A stretch of DNA of 64,000 nucleotides from Gemmatimonadota bacterium (GCA_022563405.1 JADFNK010000003.1:1-64000); one strand, 5' to 3'. Shown: positions 38,068 through 48,738, counted from the stretch's first letter. Notes: generated by a model from the letters alone, not told the origin. Made by a program: numbers and translations.

Positions 38068-39384
38068 ATGACCGCTATAAACAAACTAGTGATCGCGATC
38101 GCGGTCGTTGTCATCTTCGGCGGCGGCGCGGCCCTCACCGTCACCCAGAGCCGGGATCGAGGTATTCCCGTCCGGTTCGATGTCGTGGTACGCCGTGATC
38201 TCGTCGAAACCGTCACGGCCAGCGGCAACATCCGAGCGGGGCTAGTGATCGAGATGAGCGCCGAGGTGTCGGCTCGGGTCATTGAATTGCTCGTCGAGGA
38301 AGGGGACGACGTCGTGGTTGACCAACTCTTGCTGCGGCTCGACCCGACCCAGTTCGACGCCAGCGTCTCCCGGAGCCAGGCCTCGCTGAACCAGGCCCGC
38401 GCCCAGGTGAATCAACAGGAAGCCAGTCTGGAGCGGGCCGCCAGGGACTACGAACGGCTAAGAGACTTGTTCACCAGTGATCCGCTGTTGGTGGCGCGAC
38501 AACTACTCGATAACGCGAGTACAGATGTGGAGCTGGCCTCCAGCAGCCTGGAGTCGGCCCAGTTCGGGGTCGACCAGGCGGTCGCTTCGCTCGATGAGGC
38601 GAATGAGCGACTGAGCAAGACCTTTTTTAGGGCTCAAATCGCCGGAAAAGTAACCCGCCTCAACGTGGAGGAGGGAGAGACCGTCATCGTCGGCACCATG
38701 AACAACGCAGGCAGCTTGGTTCTGACGATCAGTGAGCTCTCACGGGTCGAAGCGGTCTTGGAGGTGGACGAGACCGACGTTCCGTATATCAATGTGGGCG
38801 ACAGTACCATCCTCGAATTGGACGCCTTCCCGAACCGGCTCTTCCGTGGTGTCGTGACGGTCATCGGCAACAGCGCCATCAGACCTCCGTCGTCCTCGGC
38901 CGGAAGCGGCCAGGCTGCTGCGATCGACTTCGAGGTGGTGATCACGATGGACGATCCTCCGAGGGGGATTCGCCCGGATCTGTCAGTCACAGCCGATATC
39001 ATCACGGCGACGAGAAAAAATGCCCTTGCGGTGCCGATCATTGCCCTGACGGTTCGGCCCAAGGAGGAGATGGAAGACGGCACCCGCGCCCTACCGAGCG
39101 AGGTGGGAGAGGACGATGAGCGGACACGAGGTCCGCTTTCGCGCCCGGAAAATGAAGACGTAGAGGGTGTGTTCATCGTGGTGGACGGTCAGGTCAGATT
39201 CGCCCCGGTTGAGATCGGCATCACCGGCCAAGAGCACTTCGAGGTGCTCACAGGTGTCAGCGAAGGGGACACCATCGTGGCCGGTCCCTACCAGCAAATT
39301 CGTGAGCTCAGCAACGGTGACCGGGTGCAGGATGAGAATGACGGGTCGTCAGCCACTGGATCAGGTTTCTTTGGTAGACGTTAG
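38068..39384 (+). CDS. Periplasmic adaptor (MacA/HlyD-like membrane fusion protein)
   Basis: VVRRDLVETVTASGNIRAGLVIEMSAEVSARVIELLVEEGDDV, coiled-coil, FFRAQIAGKVTRLNVEEGETVIVG. Confidence 0.92.
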   Translation: MTAINKLVIAIAVVVIFGGGAALTVTQSRDRGIPVRFDVVVRRDLVETVTASGNIRAGLVIEMSAEVSARVIELLVEEGDDVVVDQLLLRLDPTQFDASVSRSQASLNQARAQVNQQEASLERAARDYERLRDLFTSDPLLVARQLLDNASTDVELASSSLESAQFGVDQAVASLDEANERLSKTFFRAQIAGKVTRLNVEEGETVIVGTMNNAGSLVLTISELSRVEAVLEVDETDVPYINVGDSTILELDAFPNRLFRGVVTVIGNSAIRPPSSSAGSGQAAAIDFEVVITMDDPPRGIRPDLSVTADIITATRKNALAVPIIALTVRPKEEMEDGTRALPSEVGEDDERTRGPLSRPENEDVEGVFIVVDGQVRFAPVEIGITGQEHFEVLTGVSEGDTIVAGPYQQIRELSNGDRVQDENDGSSATGSGFFGRR

Positions 39385-39413
39385 CGGCACCCACGGATCC
39401 GAGCGGAGATTTC

Positions 39414-40652
39414 ATGCAGTTCATTGAGGCAATCCGGCTGGCCCTTCAGCAGATATGGACTGAGAAGCTGAAGAGTTTCTTCAGTCTACTCGGCGTAATC
39501 GTCGGGGTCATGTTCCTCATCGTGGTGGTGAGTATCGTCGAGGGGTTGGATCGCTACATCACCGAAGACCTCGCTACCGCGGCGTTCGGCGCGAATACCG
39601 TGACACTCCAGAGGTGGGGGGACGGGCCGGACTTCGGAGGCTCCGGCGCGCGTGCCCGGCAACGCCGTCCTCGTATTACCTACGAAGATTGGGAAGCCGT
39701 GAAGGAGCAGATCACGGTCCCCGCAATCGTGGGCGCGGAGAGCAGCACGGGCGGCGAGATCGTGGCCGACAACGGTCAATCGGTTGACAACGTTCGGATT
39801 CACGCCGTCTCCTCCGAGATCATGGTGATTCGCGACTGGGTGGTCGAAAAGGGGCGTACGTTTTCTCCTCAGGAGGCGGAGCGTGGCGCGAACGTCGTCG
39901 TGCTCGGTACGGAGACCGCAGACCTCCTCTTCGAAAATCTCGATCCGATCGGTCGCCGTGTACGCATCCGCGGATTCGCGTATCGGGTCATCGGCATCCT
40001 CGAGGAACAAGGCAGCATGTTCGGGCAATCGCTCGACAATCAGGCCATCGCTCCCGCCCGGTCGCGGATTCAGGCGGTGACGAACCCGCGCGGTATCGTG
40101 GGCCAGGTTGTGGCGCAGGCTCTGGAGCAGGCCGACGTGCGGCCCCTCCAGAGAGAGATCGAGGGTATCATGCGGGCGCGCAGGCGTCTTCGCCCCTCCC
40201 AGAACAACAATTTCGTGGTCGAGACGGCTGAGGATGCCTTGGCCTTCTGGGACGACATCTCCAGGATCCTGTTCATTGCACTTCCGGGGTTGGTCTCGAT
40301 CTCGCTGGTCGTGGGCGGCGTTGTCATCATGAACATCATGCTCGTATCGGTGATGCAGCGAACGCGTGAAATCGGAGTACGCAAGGCGATCGGCGCCCGC
40401 CGCAGAGACATCCTGAGCCAGATCCTCATCGAGAGCATCACACTTTCCGGGGCAGGGGCGGTGCTGGGAGTGGCGATCGGGGTCGGACTCACCTACCTGG
40501 TGAGGACCCTTTCCCCTCTCCCAGCCGCTGTGGACGTGAAGTGGATCGCATTAGGTGTGGCGCTGGGGGTGCTCGTGGGGGTGACTTCCGGCGTATACCC
40601 CGCCGTACGGGCCTCCAAGCTCGCCCCCGTCGACGCCTTGAGGTACGAGTGA
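39414..40652 (+). CDS. ABC transporter permease (MacB/FtsX-like)
   Basis: MNIMLVSVMQRTREIGVRKAIGARRRDILSQILIES and GVYPAVRASKLAPVDALRYE. Confidence 0.93.
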   Translation: MQFIEAIRLALQQIWTEKLKSFFSLLGVIVGVMFLIVVVSIVEGLDRYITEDLATAAFGANTVTLQRWGDGPDFGGSGARARQRRPRITYEDWEAVKEQITVPAIVGAESSTGGEIVADNGQSVDNVRIHAVSSEIMVIRDWVVEKGRTFSPQEAERGANVVVLGTETADLLFENLDPIGRRVRIRGFAYRVIGILEEQGSMFGQSLDNQAIAPARSRIQAVTNPRGIVGQVVAQALEQADVRPLQREIEGIMRARRRLRPSQNNNFVVETAEDALAFWDDISRILFIALPGLVSISLVVGGVVIMNIMLVSVMQRTREIGVRKAIGARRRDILSQILIESITLSGAGAVLGVAIGVGLTYLVRTLSPLPAAVDVKWIALGVALGVLVGVTSGVYPAVRASKLAPVDALRYE

Positions 40653-40653
40653 G

Positions 40654-41955
40654 ATGGACGTGACGACGAGGATGGAAGTGGCGAGTGAGTTGGAGATGAG
40701 CGGTCTCACCATGCTCAAGGAAGGCGTCACGATCGCCCTCGGCTCGATCAACGCCAACAAGGTTCGCTCCGGCCTGACCATCCTCGGTGTTGCGATCGGT
40801 GTGGGCGTGGTGGTCATGCTCGCAGCGCTCATCACCGGAATTCGAACGTCGGTCATGGAGGGGTTCGAGTCGGCGGGTCCGGACAACTTCGGGATCATGC
40901 GCTTCGATTTTTCAGCCGTGCGCGCCTCGATCGCGAGTGGACGTGAGCCTTGGTACAACAAGCCCGTTATCGAACCCGAGGAGGCCGAGCGTATAGCCCG
41001 TCTCCCCGCGGTCCAAGATGCGCTGTACAACTTCAGCTTCAGCACGACCCTGGCAGTGGACGCGCGCCGGGTGAATGGGGTACAATCTTCCGGATATTCA
41101 TCCGGCTGGCCGGCCTACCAGCCCGGCACATTCTCTTCGGGCCGCGACTTTACGCCGCAAGAGGTCGCCCAATCACGTCCCCTGATCGTGGTGTCGATCT
41201 CCCTCGCCGAGGAACTCTTCGGGGCGCTTGATCCGGTCGGAAGGAAGATTCGTGTCACGGCGGGCCGTCGAGCCGTGAGTGAGTCCTTCACGGTCGTGGG
41301 TGTCTTCGAACCGGACGAGAGCATCTTCGCCGCCGCGGTGCCACATTTCGCCGTTTTCCCATATAAATCCGCGATGAAAAGGCTCAAAGCCTCGAATTTT
41401 CAAGCCAATATCTGGATCGTGCCGAATCCGTCCTTCCCTTCAGAAGTAGCGCAAGACCAAGTGATCGGCGCCATGCGCTCCATGCGCGGCCTGCGCCCGA
41501 GGGACGAGAACAATTTCGCGATCATGCGCTCAGATCAGCTCATCGAGATTTTCGACACGTTCATCGGAGTGTTCGCCTTGATCATGCTCGCGCTCTCCTC
41601 CGTGGGTCTGATGGTGGGCGGAATCGGTGTCATCGGTATCATGATGATTTCCGTGACCGAGCGTACGAGGGAAATCGGCATCCGAAAGGCTGTGGGAGCC
41701 ACCCGCCAGGAGATCATGTGGCAGTTCCTGGTCGAGTCGGCGGTGCTAACGCTCCTGGGTGGTATAGCCGGACTGGTTCTCGGCGCGGCACTCGCCGAAG
41801 TCGTCGCCGCCTACACACCCATACCCGCCACCATCCCGTTGTGGGCGATCTTCACGGCGATGGCGATGGCGATCGTGACGGGCATACTCTTCGGCATCGC
41901 CCCGGCTTATCGGGCATCCCGTTTGGACCCGATCACGGCCCTCCGCTACGAATAG
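40654..41955 (+). CDS. ABC transporter permease (MacB/FtsX-like), second copy
   Basis: IMMISVTERTREIGIRKAVGATRQEIMWQFLVES and IAPAYRASRLDPITALRYE. Confidence 0.93.
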   Translation: MDVTTRMEVASELEMSGLTMLKEGVTIALGSINANKVRSGLTILGVAIGVGVVVMLAALITGIRTSVMEGFESAGPDNFGIMRFDFSAVRASIASGREPWYNKPVIEPEEAERIARLPAVQDALYNFSFSTTLAVDARRVNGVQSSGYSSGWPAYQPGTFSSGRDFTPQEVAQSRPLIVVSISLAEELFGALDPVGRKIRVTAGRRAVSESFTVVGVFEPDESIFAAAVPHFAVFPYKSAMKRLKASNFQANIWIVPNPSFPSEVAQDQVIGAMRSMRGLRPRDENNFAIMRSDQLIEIFDTFIGVFALIMLALSSVGLMVGGIGVIGIMMISVTERTREIGIRKAVGATRQEIMWQFLVESAVLTLLGGIAGLVLGAALAEVVAAYTPIPATIPLWAIFTAMAMAIVTGILFGIAPAYRASRLDPITALRYE

Positions 41956-41983
41956 GCTCCGACACCGACTCGCGGAAATACCG

Positions 41984-42709
41984 ATGACCGAACCCCTCGA
42001 TCTTCTCGCGATCATGGCCCACCCCGACGACGCCGAGCTCCTGTGCGGCGGCACTCTGTCCAAAGCAGCGGCGTCAGGCGACCGGGTGGGGATTCTCGAC
42101 CTCACACGGGGTGAAGCGGCGAGTACCGGGTCCATAGAAACCCGTGAGCGGGAGGCGGCTCGCTCCGCGGAGGTGATGGGTCTGGCCGTGCGCAGGAACG
42201 CGGGGCTCCGCGATTCGGGCTTGATCAACGACGACGCGTCGCGAGGTGTCGTGGTGGAATTGATCCGAGAGCTGCGGCCGAGGGTGATCGTGACCCATTG
42301 GCGTGAGGGCAGACATCCGGATCACCGTGTGGCCGCCCAACTCGCCTATGACGCCTCCTTCCTCTCAGCGCTGAAAAACTACGATGCGTCGGGAGACGCT
42401 CACCGGCCCGACAAAGTGGTGCACTGCCTACTCTTCCGTGAGGACGCCCCACCCCCGTCGTTCGTGGTGGACATCACCGATCATCTCGAGACCAAGATGG
42501 CGGCGTTGGCTTGTTTCGAGTCGCAGTTCTCCGGGAAGACCGCCGCAGGTGAGGTGTTCGGTGCGGGCGACCGACCTCTCGAAGACCAGATCCGTGTGCA
42601 GTGCGCCCATCACGGTTCGCGCATCCGTTGCGCCTACGGAGAACCTTTTTGGACTCGGGAGACGGTTGCGCTGGAGTCGCTCGGAAGCGACCGGGTTTCT
42701 ACGTTCTGA
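41984..42709 (+). CDS. bshB1: PIG-L family deacetylase, BshB1-like (bacillithiol biosynthesis)
   Basis: LDLLAIMAHPDDAELLCGGTLSKAAASGDRVGILDLTRGEAASTGSIETREREAARSAEVMGL...HPDHRVAAQLAYDASFLSAL. Confidence 0.85.
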   Translation: MTEPLDLLAIMAHPDDAELLCGGTLSKAAASGDRVGILDLTRGEAASTGSIETREREAARSAEVMGLAVRRNAGLRDSGLINDDASRGVVVELIRELRPRVIVTHWREGRHPDHRVAAQLAYDASFLSALKNYDASGDAHRPDKVVHCLLFREDAPPPSFVVDITDHLETKMAALACFESQFSGKTAAGEVFGAGDRPLEDQIRVQCAHHGSRIRCAYGEPFWTRETVALESLGSDRVSTF

Positions 42710-42751
42710 ACGGGGCCGAATCGACTCCAGGCGGAGCGGGCCTGTAGCCTT

Positions 42752-43090
42752 CTAGAGCGAGCAGGACACTTCCAGAAGTAGTCTCCGCCAACTGGGGACC
42801 TCCGAGCCGTGGACCTTCAGAGCCATTGCGCTGGCGCCTCCACCCTCGGACAGCCATGGCGCCAACCACGCACTGATTTCGGTAGGCAGGTGGCCAAGCA
42901 GGTCTCCGCCCGACCGATGCACCCATACCTCCGGTGTTTCCTGATCCGGCGGATCGGGAACCAAGTAGAGCGAGTCCCCTGCTTCGAGTGCCTCCAAATG
43001 GCGATCCCGATCGGCGAAGGCGATGCCGTGGACCGTAGCACGGAAATGAGGAGGCCGGCCATCCGGGAAGGGCGGACGATACTTGCTCAT
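42752..43090 (-). CDS. Small HIRAN-like domain protein (start uncertain)
   Basis: FRATVHGIAFADRDRHLEALEAGDSLYLVPDPPDQETPEVWVHRSGGDLLGHLPTEISAWLAPWLSEGG resembles the HIRAN fold pattern. Confidence 0.5.
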   Translation of the reverse strand: MSKYRPPFPDGRPPHFRATVHGIAFADRDRHLEALEAGDSLYLVPDPPDQETPEVWVHRSGGDLLGHLPTEISAWLAPWLSEGGGASAMALKVHGSEVPSWRRLLLEVSCSL

Positions 43091-43211
43091 GCTGGACGGG
43101 ATGTTTCTGTCACGGTTCACCGGCCGAGGATCATTCGGTAAGTTGTTCAACATAGGAGGGGCCTCGGCTCGGGGAAACACCGGGTCCGAACACGATCGCT
43201 GAAGGGAACAC

Positions 43212-44369
43212 ATGTCGTCGATTTACCTCGATCACGCAGCTACGACACCGATTCGCTCCGAAGTGCGCGAGGGGATGATGGCCGTTCTCGATGGCGACTT
43301 CGGTAATCCTTCGAGCGCTCATGGTTGGGGGCGCCGTGCGGCTGCACGTCTGGAGGAGGCGCGTGAAAAAGTGGCCCAGGCCGTCGGAGCCGACCGAAGT
43401 GAGATCTACTTCGTGCGCGGCGGAACGGAATCAGACAACATGGCCATTCTCGGTCACGCCGAAGCCGTGCGGGGCCGGGGAGGCACGCCCTTCGCCGTCG
43501 TCTCGGCGATCGAGCACAAAGCCGTGTTGGGCGCCGCCGCCGAGGTGGCAAACCGGGGCGGACGATGGAGTACTATTCCGGTCTACCCGGACGGCACATT
43601 GGACATGGAGGTACTCGACACTACACTCGCCGACGGCGCGTCGATCGTGTCCGTGATGACCGTGAACAACGAGGTCGGCATTCACCTACCGATCGAGGAC
43701 GTAGCGGAGCGGACGCGTGCCCACGGGGTCGTTTTTCATACCGATGCCGTCCAGGCCCTCGGCAAGGTTCCGGTAAGCGTCCAGGACATCCCAATCGACC
43801 TCCTCTCTCTGACAGGGCACAAGATCTACGGCGCGAAGGGCACGGGTGTGCTGTTCGTCCGGCGAGGTGTCGAAATCAATCCCCTCATCTTTGGTGGAGG
43901 CCAGGAACGGGCGTTGCGGCCCGGCACGGAAGACGTCGCGGGTGCCGTTGGCATGTCTATCGCGGTGGACTTGGCAGTGCAGGAACAGGAGTCCGAGGCC
44001 ACTCGGCTCCGTGGGCTCCGCGACCTGCTCCAGTCGCGGCTGGAGAACGGTATAAACGGGCTCCGCATCCATGGCGACGTGGCCACCCGCGCCCCACATA
44101 TCCTGAATGTGGGTATTCCGAACGTCGATCCCGAGGCGCTTCTCGCCGGTCTCGATCTGGAGGGAATCGCCGCTTCAGCGGGTTCGGCCTGCGAGAGCGG
44201 GGCTCAGACGGCAAGCCACGTGCTCCAGGCTTTGTACGGCCGACTGGAGGGCGTCGCGGCTCTCCGATTCAGTCCTGGACACTCCACCACCGAAAACGAT
44301 GTGATTCGTGCGGCCGAGGCCACACTGACGGTACTGGAACGTATGCCGAGTGTTGAGGCACGGGCGTGA
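43212..44369 (+). CDS. Cysteine desulfurase (NifS/IscS family)
   Basis: IYLDHAATTPIRSEVREGM, GGTESDNMAILG, HTDAVQALGKVPVSV, LSLTGHKIYGAKGTGVLFVR, SAGSACESGAQTASHVL. Confidence 0.95.
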   Translation: MSSIYLDHAATTPIRSEVREGMMAVLDGDFGNPSSAHGWGRRAAARLEEAREKVAQAVGADRSEIYFVRGGTESDNMAILGHAEAVRGRGGTPFAVVSAIEHKAVLGAAAEVANRGGRWSTIPVYPDGTLDMEVLDTTLADGASIVSVMTVNNEVGIHLPIEDVAERTRAHGVVFHTDAVQALGKVPVSVQDIPIDLLSLTGHKIYGAKGTGVLFVRRGVEINPLIFGGGQERALRPGTEDVAGAVGMSIAVDLAVQEQESEATRLRGLRDLLQSRLENGINGLRIHGDVATRAPHILNVGIPNVDPEALLAGLDLEGIAASAGSACESGAQTASHVLQALYGRLEGVAALRFSPGHSTTENDVIRAAEATLTVLERMPSVEARA

Positions 44370-45478
44370 AGGACACGACGAGGAGTCAGCGGATCCTGGT
44401 TGCCATGTCCGGCGGCGTCGACTCGTCAGTGGCGGCGGCCCTCTTGGTCCAGCAGGGGTACGACGTCGTGGGCGCTACCATGAAGACGTTCTGTTATTCC
44501 GGCGCCACAGCGTCCTCCAAGACGTGTTGCGGGCTCGACGGTATCGCCGATGCCCGTCGTGTCTCGGACGCGCTCGGCATCCCCCACTACGTGTTCGATG
44601 TGGAAGAAGACTTCACGCGCGACGTGATCGACGACTTCGTCTCCGAGTACGCCCGTGGGCGTACGCCGAATCCATGTGTGCGCTGTAACTCCAACACGAA
44701 GTTCAAGGATCTCATGGAGCGGGGGCGGCTCTTGGGTTGTGACGGGATAGCCTCTGGCCACTACGTGCGGATCGATCACTCGAACCTTCCTTCACCGGCT
44801 CTGTACCGGGGTGTCGATACCTCGAAGGATCAGTCCTACTTTCTCTGGGGCCTTCCCACGGAGATGTTACCGCTTCTCCATTTCCCACTTGGAGACCTGA
44901 CGAAGCAGCAGGTGCGGGAACAGGCTCGAGCGCTCGGCCTGGTCACGGCCGACAAGCCGGAGTCCCAGGAAATCTGTTTCGTGCCCACGGGCAACTACCG
45001 GGATCTCCTCGAGAAGCGGCTCGAAGCACGTCATCCGGCCTTGGAGCCCGGCCGAATCATACGACGCGATGGCGAGGTGCTCGGTGAGCATTCGGGTTAC
45101 GCCAATTTCACGGTCGGCCAGCGCAAAGGACTAGGTGGAGGTTTTGGAGAGGCCCTCTACGTGATCGAGATCCGCGCCGACTCTCGCGAGGTCGTCGTGG
45201 GTACGGCCGAAGAGGGGGCGTCCCCCGGCGTAGAGATCGGTGAGCTGAACTGGCAGACGACACCGCCCCCGGACGGCTCGCCCATCGGGGTGCAGATCCG
45301 GTACCGTGCTCCAGCCGTCTCAGCGACTGTGCACTCGACGAACGGGCCTTTCACGCTGGTCTTCGACGAGCCGCAGCAAGCCGTGACGCCAGGACAATCC
45401 GCTGTCTTTTTCGAGGGTGAGCGGGTTCTTGGCGGTGGACGAATCGAACGCGCCTTGGTCGCCGCAAAAATCGGTTGA
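44366..45478 (+). CDS. mnmA: tRNA-specific 2-thiouridylase (GTG start, overlaps desulfurase stop)
   Basis: ILVAMSGGVDSSVAAALLVQQGYDVVGATMK, GRTPNPCVRCNSNTKFKDLMERGRLLGCDGIASGHYVR, DQSYFLWGLP. Confidence 0.96.
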   Translation: MKDTTRSQRILVAMSGGVDSSVAAALLVQQGYDVVGATMKTFCYSGATASSKTCCGLDGIADARRVSDALGIPHYVFDVEEDFTRDVIDDFVSEYARGRTPNPCVRCNSNTKFKDLMERGRLLGCDGIASGHYVRIDHSNLPSPALYRGVDTSKDQSYFLWGLPTEMLPLLHFPLGDLTKQQVREQARALGLVTADKPESQEICFVPTGNYRDLLEKRLEARHPALEPGRIIRRDGEVLGEHSGYANFTVGQRKGLGGGFGEALYVIEIRADSREVVVGTAEEGASPGVEIGELNWQTTPPPDGSPIGVQIRYRAPAVSATVHSTNGPFTLVFDEPQQAVTPGQSAVFFEGERVLGGGRIERALVAAKIG

Positions 45479-45488
45479 AGGAGGAGGG

Positions 45489-45508
45489 TGCGTGGTGCGC
45501 CCCACGCC
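45489..45508. terminator. Hairpin between convergent mnmA and dnaJ
   Basis: gtgcgtggtgcgccccacgc: 6-bp GC stem (GCGTGG/CCACGC) in a 43-bp convergent gap; no long T-tract. Confidence 0.35.
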
Positions 45509-45521
45509 GCAGAAGCCCCTT

Positions 45522-46634
45522 CTAGTGCTTCATTCCCGATGAAGATGCGAATTCCTCCATCGCTCGCCTTTGTTCGTCGGTCAACGTCTCGGGAATAGCC
45601 ACGTCCACCTCGACGATCTGGTCCCCCACACGCTCCCCTTTTTGGATACCGTGTCCGCGAACGCGAAGCTTCGTTCCACTCTGTGTACCCGGTGGGATCC
45701 GGAGATGCACCTTCTTACCGAATATCGTTTTCACAGCCATCTTGGAGCCGAGCGTAGCCTGGACGAGATTGACCGATATGGTCACATGGACGTCCAACCC
45801 TTCACGGCGGAAGAAACTGTGTGGCCTAACCTTGAAAGTGATGATCAGGTCCCCGGGTTTTCCGCCCCGGCTGCCGCGTTCACCCTTCCCGGACAGGCGC
45901 ACCTTCGATCCAGCTTCGACACCTTTCGGCACCGTGATCTTGAACCGCCGGTTTTGGCGCACCGTTCCGCTCCCGCTACAAGCCTTGCACGGTGACTCGG
46001 GGATCTCCCCGCGGCCGAAGCAGGCCGGGCACGGCCGATTCACCGCGAAGCCTCCCTGGCCGAAGGAGATCGAGCCAGTGCCTTTACATTCGCTACACTT
46101 TTTTGCCTCCGTGCCAGGTGATGCGCCCGATCCTTCACAGGTGGCGCACTCCTCGGTGATCGGTACGTCAATGGAAATCTTGCCTCCCTTGGCGGCAGTG
46201 AGGAAGGAAATCTCCACCGAGTACTCGATACTACGCCCCTTCGCAGGCCCTTTTTTCGTTTCCTGCGCTGCGGCTTTGGGTCGGCGATCGAAGATGGAGC
46301 TGAAGATGTCTCCGAGGCCCCCGAACCCCTCGAGATCTTCGAAAGAGAATCCGCCGCCCCCATCCGAGCCTGAACTTCTCGGAGCCCCTCGACCACGGCC
46401 GAACCCGAGGTTGGGTATTCGGCGCATCTGGTCGTAATGTTTGCGCTTTTCGGGGTCTGAGAGCACCGTGTACGCCTCTCCGATCCCTTTGAAGCGCCCC
46501 CTTGCCTTCGGTCCCGGTCTGGCGTCCGGATGGTACTTCTTCGCCAGTGTGCGGTAGGCTGACTTGATCTCGGCCTGGCTGGCTTTTTCTGAGACGCCGA
46601 GCGTCTTGTAGTAGTCCTTGGTCCTGGTCGCCAC
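45522..46634 (-). CDS. dnaJ: Chaperone DnaJ
   Basis: [31 protein letters not shown] (HPD), zinc-finger CxxCxG repeats. Confidence 0.95.
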   Translation of the reverse strand: MATRTKDYYKTLGVSEKASQAEIKSAYRTLAKKYHPDARPGPKARGRFKGIGEAYTVLSDPEKRKHYDQMRRIPNLGFGRGRGAPRSSGSDGGGGFSFEDLEGFGGLGDIFSSIFDRRPKAAAQETKKGPAKGRSIEYSVEISFLTAAKGGKISIDVPITEECATCEGSGASPGTEAKKCSECKGTGSISFGQGGFAVNRPCPACFGRGEIPESPCKACSGSGTVRQNRRFKITVPKGVEAGSKVRLSGKGERGSRGGKPGDLIITFKVRPHSFFRREGLDVHVTISVNLVQATLGSKMAVKTIFGKKVHLRIPPGTQSGTKLRVRGHGIQKGERVGDQIVEVDVAIPETLTDEQRRAMEEFASSSGMKH

Positions 46635-46642
46635 GACTCTGC

Positions 46643-47281
46643 CTATTCGTGTTTGAAGACGACGACTCGGGCAGGTCGTACGAGGTGGCCCTTGAAGCGG
46701 TATCCCTTCTGGAAGACCTCCTGGACTTTTTGATCGTTCTCGGGATCCTCGGTCGGCACGCCTAACATGGCCTCCATGACGTTGGGGTCGAAGACCTCCC
46801 CGACCGGGTTGAGCAACTCCACGCCCGAGGCCTCGAGCGCTTGCCGGAACTTGCGCTCAACGAGGTCGACGCCCTCGACCAAAGCCTCTACGGTCGTGTT
46901 CTCGGCCTGCCATGCACCGACACGCTGAAGATCATCCAAGCCGTCGACGAAACTCCGCAGCATCTCGGCCTGGCCTCTCCCCCACGCCTCGGACAGCTCG
47001 CTCTCGGCCCGGCGGCGATAGTTCGTAAACTCTGCGACCAATCGAAGGTGACGATCCTTGATGGTGGAGAGCTCCGCCTGCAGGTCCTCGAGATCGGTCG
47101 ACGGCTCGCCGCCGACACTCTTTACGTCGACCTCCTCGGTTGCAGCTCCGACGCCCTGAGGGGCTTCGGTTGAAGCCTCATCCCCCGAAGCGGCGTCGGC
47201 TGGTACCTCTCCGCCGTCCTCCGTCGCTTCCACTTCAGAGGTCGTCGTTTCTTCGGGCGGGCTAGTCTTTTTCTTACCCAT
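46643..47281 (-). CDS. grpE: Nucleotide exchange factor GrpE
   Basis: [44 protein letters not shown]...[22 protein letters not shown]. Confidence 0.93.
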   Translation of the reverse strand: MGKKKTSPPEETTTSEVEATEDGGEVPADAASGDEASTEAPQGVGAATEEVDVKSVGGEPSTDLEDLQAELSTIKDRHLRLVAEFTNYRRRAESELSEAWGRGQAEMLRSFVDGLDDLQRVGAWQAENTTVEALVEGVDLVERKFRQALEASGVELLNPVGEVFDPNVMEAMLGVPTEDPENDQKVQEVFQKGYRFKGHLVRPARVVVFKHE

Positions 47282-47463
47282 CGTGTTCTCGATATCCCTT
47301 TGTGGCGGCGGCGCATTCGACCGGCGTCCGAAGTCCTCGGCTCGAACTTCCCTGAAGACTGGTGTCCTAGGTGCCTGTGAACTTACTGCTTCTCGGGCCC
47401 TCCGGGAGTCCTGGCATGCCCTTTCCGATTACCCCTCAAGTACGATTGTCGAGCAAGTAGGAT

Positions 47464-48732
47464 TCATGGCCCGGCGGCCAACATCTGGTACAGGAGTAGC
47501 AACGTCGCTTGGCTCGCTCGTTCCCGGACCGCCTCGCGGTCCCCGCTGAAAACCTGGTGTGAGGTGCGCACGTCTCCTTGCACGGCCACGGCGTACCACA
47601 CCGTGCCGACCGGCTTCTCGGGTGTGCCTCCGCCTGGCCCGGCGATCCCTGTAATCCCGACACCCACGTCCGCGTTCAAGAGGTCGGCGACACCGCGCGC
47701 CATGCCGGCTGCCACGACCTCAGAAACCGCCCCGTTCTCAACGAGCGTAACCTCTTCTATACCGAGTAGTTCGATCTTGACCGAGTCGGCATAGGCGATC
47801 ACTCCCCCCTGGAAGTAGGCGGAGGATCCGGGAAGATCCGTGATCCTCTTCGTAATGAGCCCGCCGGTACAACTCTCGGCCACCGCCAGCGTGTACGACT
47901 CGCTCGTCAGGACGTCGGCCACTGCTTCGACCAAGTCACTCTTCTCCATGCCAATCCGGTGGGGCGCCACGACGGAGTCCAGGACATCTTGGGCTTCGTC
48001 CAACAATTTCGCGGCCACATCCGCCCGCGACCGGATCGAGATCCGTATCGAAACACCCCGGAGGCCGGGGAGGAAAGCCAGATCGACCTCTTCCGGGAGT
48101 CCCGCCCGAACTTCATCGACACGCTCGCCAAGCACGGACTCCGGAATCCCGGTCGTGTATAGGGTCCTATGTATGAGGGGAACCAGGCGATCTTCGAACC
48201 GATCACGTATGACATCGCCGAGTACGTCCTCGAAGATCCCCCTCATTTCGCGGGGTACCCCGGGCAGAAGCGCCACCGAACGGCCCTCGTGCTCCATGAG
48301 GAGTCCCGGTGCACTCCCGAGCGCGTTGGCCAGCACTCGAGCCCCGTGAGGCACCTCGGCCTGCGACAGATTACTCGTAGGAAGATCCGGAAAGCCACGG
48401 GCTCGAAACCGTTCACGCAGATCGTCGACGATCAGGGGATCGGAACGGAGGTCGAGGCCCAAGAAATCCGCTACGGCCGGCCGCGTCAGGTCGTCGCGGG
48501 TCGGCCCGAGTCCCCCGGTCACGATGATCAATTCGGCCACATCGAGAGCTGCCGAAAGCGCGGCCTGAATCGCCTCGGCGTCGTCCCCTACGATCCACCG
48601 CCGAACGACGGGCGCACCGAGGGCCGCCAGCTTTCTACCCAGCCAAGGCCCGTTCGTATCTGTCGTCTCACCGGAGAGAAGCTCTTCGCCGACGGCGACT
48701 ACGGCAGCCTCAACCTGCTTGTTTCGGGACAC
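47464..48732 (-). CDS. cinA: CinA family protein (nucleotide amidase/competence-damage)
   Basis: AAVVAVGEELLSGETTDTNGPWLGRKLAALG, VTGGLGPTRDDLTRPAVADFLG, LAVAESCTGGLITKRITDLPGSSAYFQGGVIAYADSVK. Confidence 0.95.
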   Translation of the reverse strand: MSRNKQVEAAVVAVGEELLSGETTDTNGPWLGRKLAALGAPVVRRWIVGDDAEAIQAALSAALDVAELIIVTGGLGPTRDDLTRPAVADFLGLDLRSDPLIVDDLRERFRARGFPDLPTSNLSQAEVPHGARVLANALGSAPGLLMEHEGRSVALLPGVPREMRGIFEDVLGDVIRDRFEDRLVPLIHRTLYTTGIPESVLGERVDEVRAGLPEEVDLAFLPGLRGVSIRISIRSRADVAAKLLDEAQDVLDSVVAPHRIGMEKSDLVEAVADVLTSESYTLAVAESCTGGLITKRITDLPGSSAYFQGGVIAYADSVKIELLGIEEVTLVENGAVSEVVAAGMARGVADLLNADVGVGITGIAGPGGGTPEKPVGTVWYAVAVQGDVRTSHQVFSGDREAVRERASQATLLLLYQMLAAGP

Positions 48733-48738
48733 GAGAGT

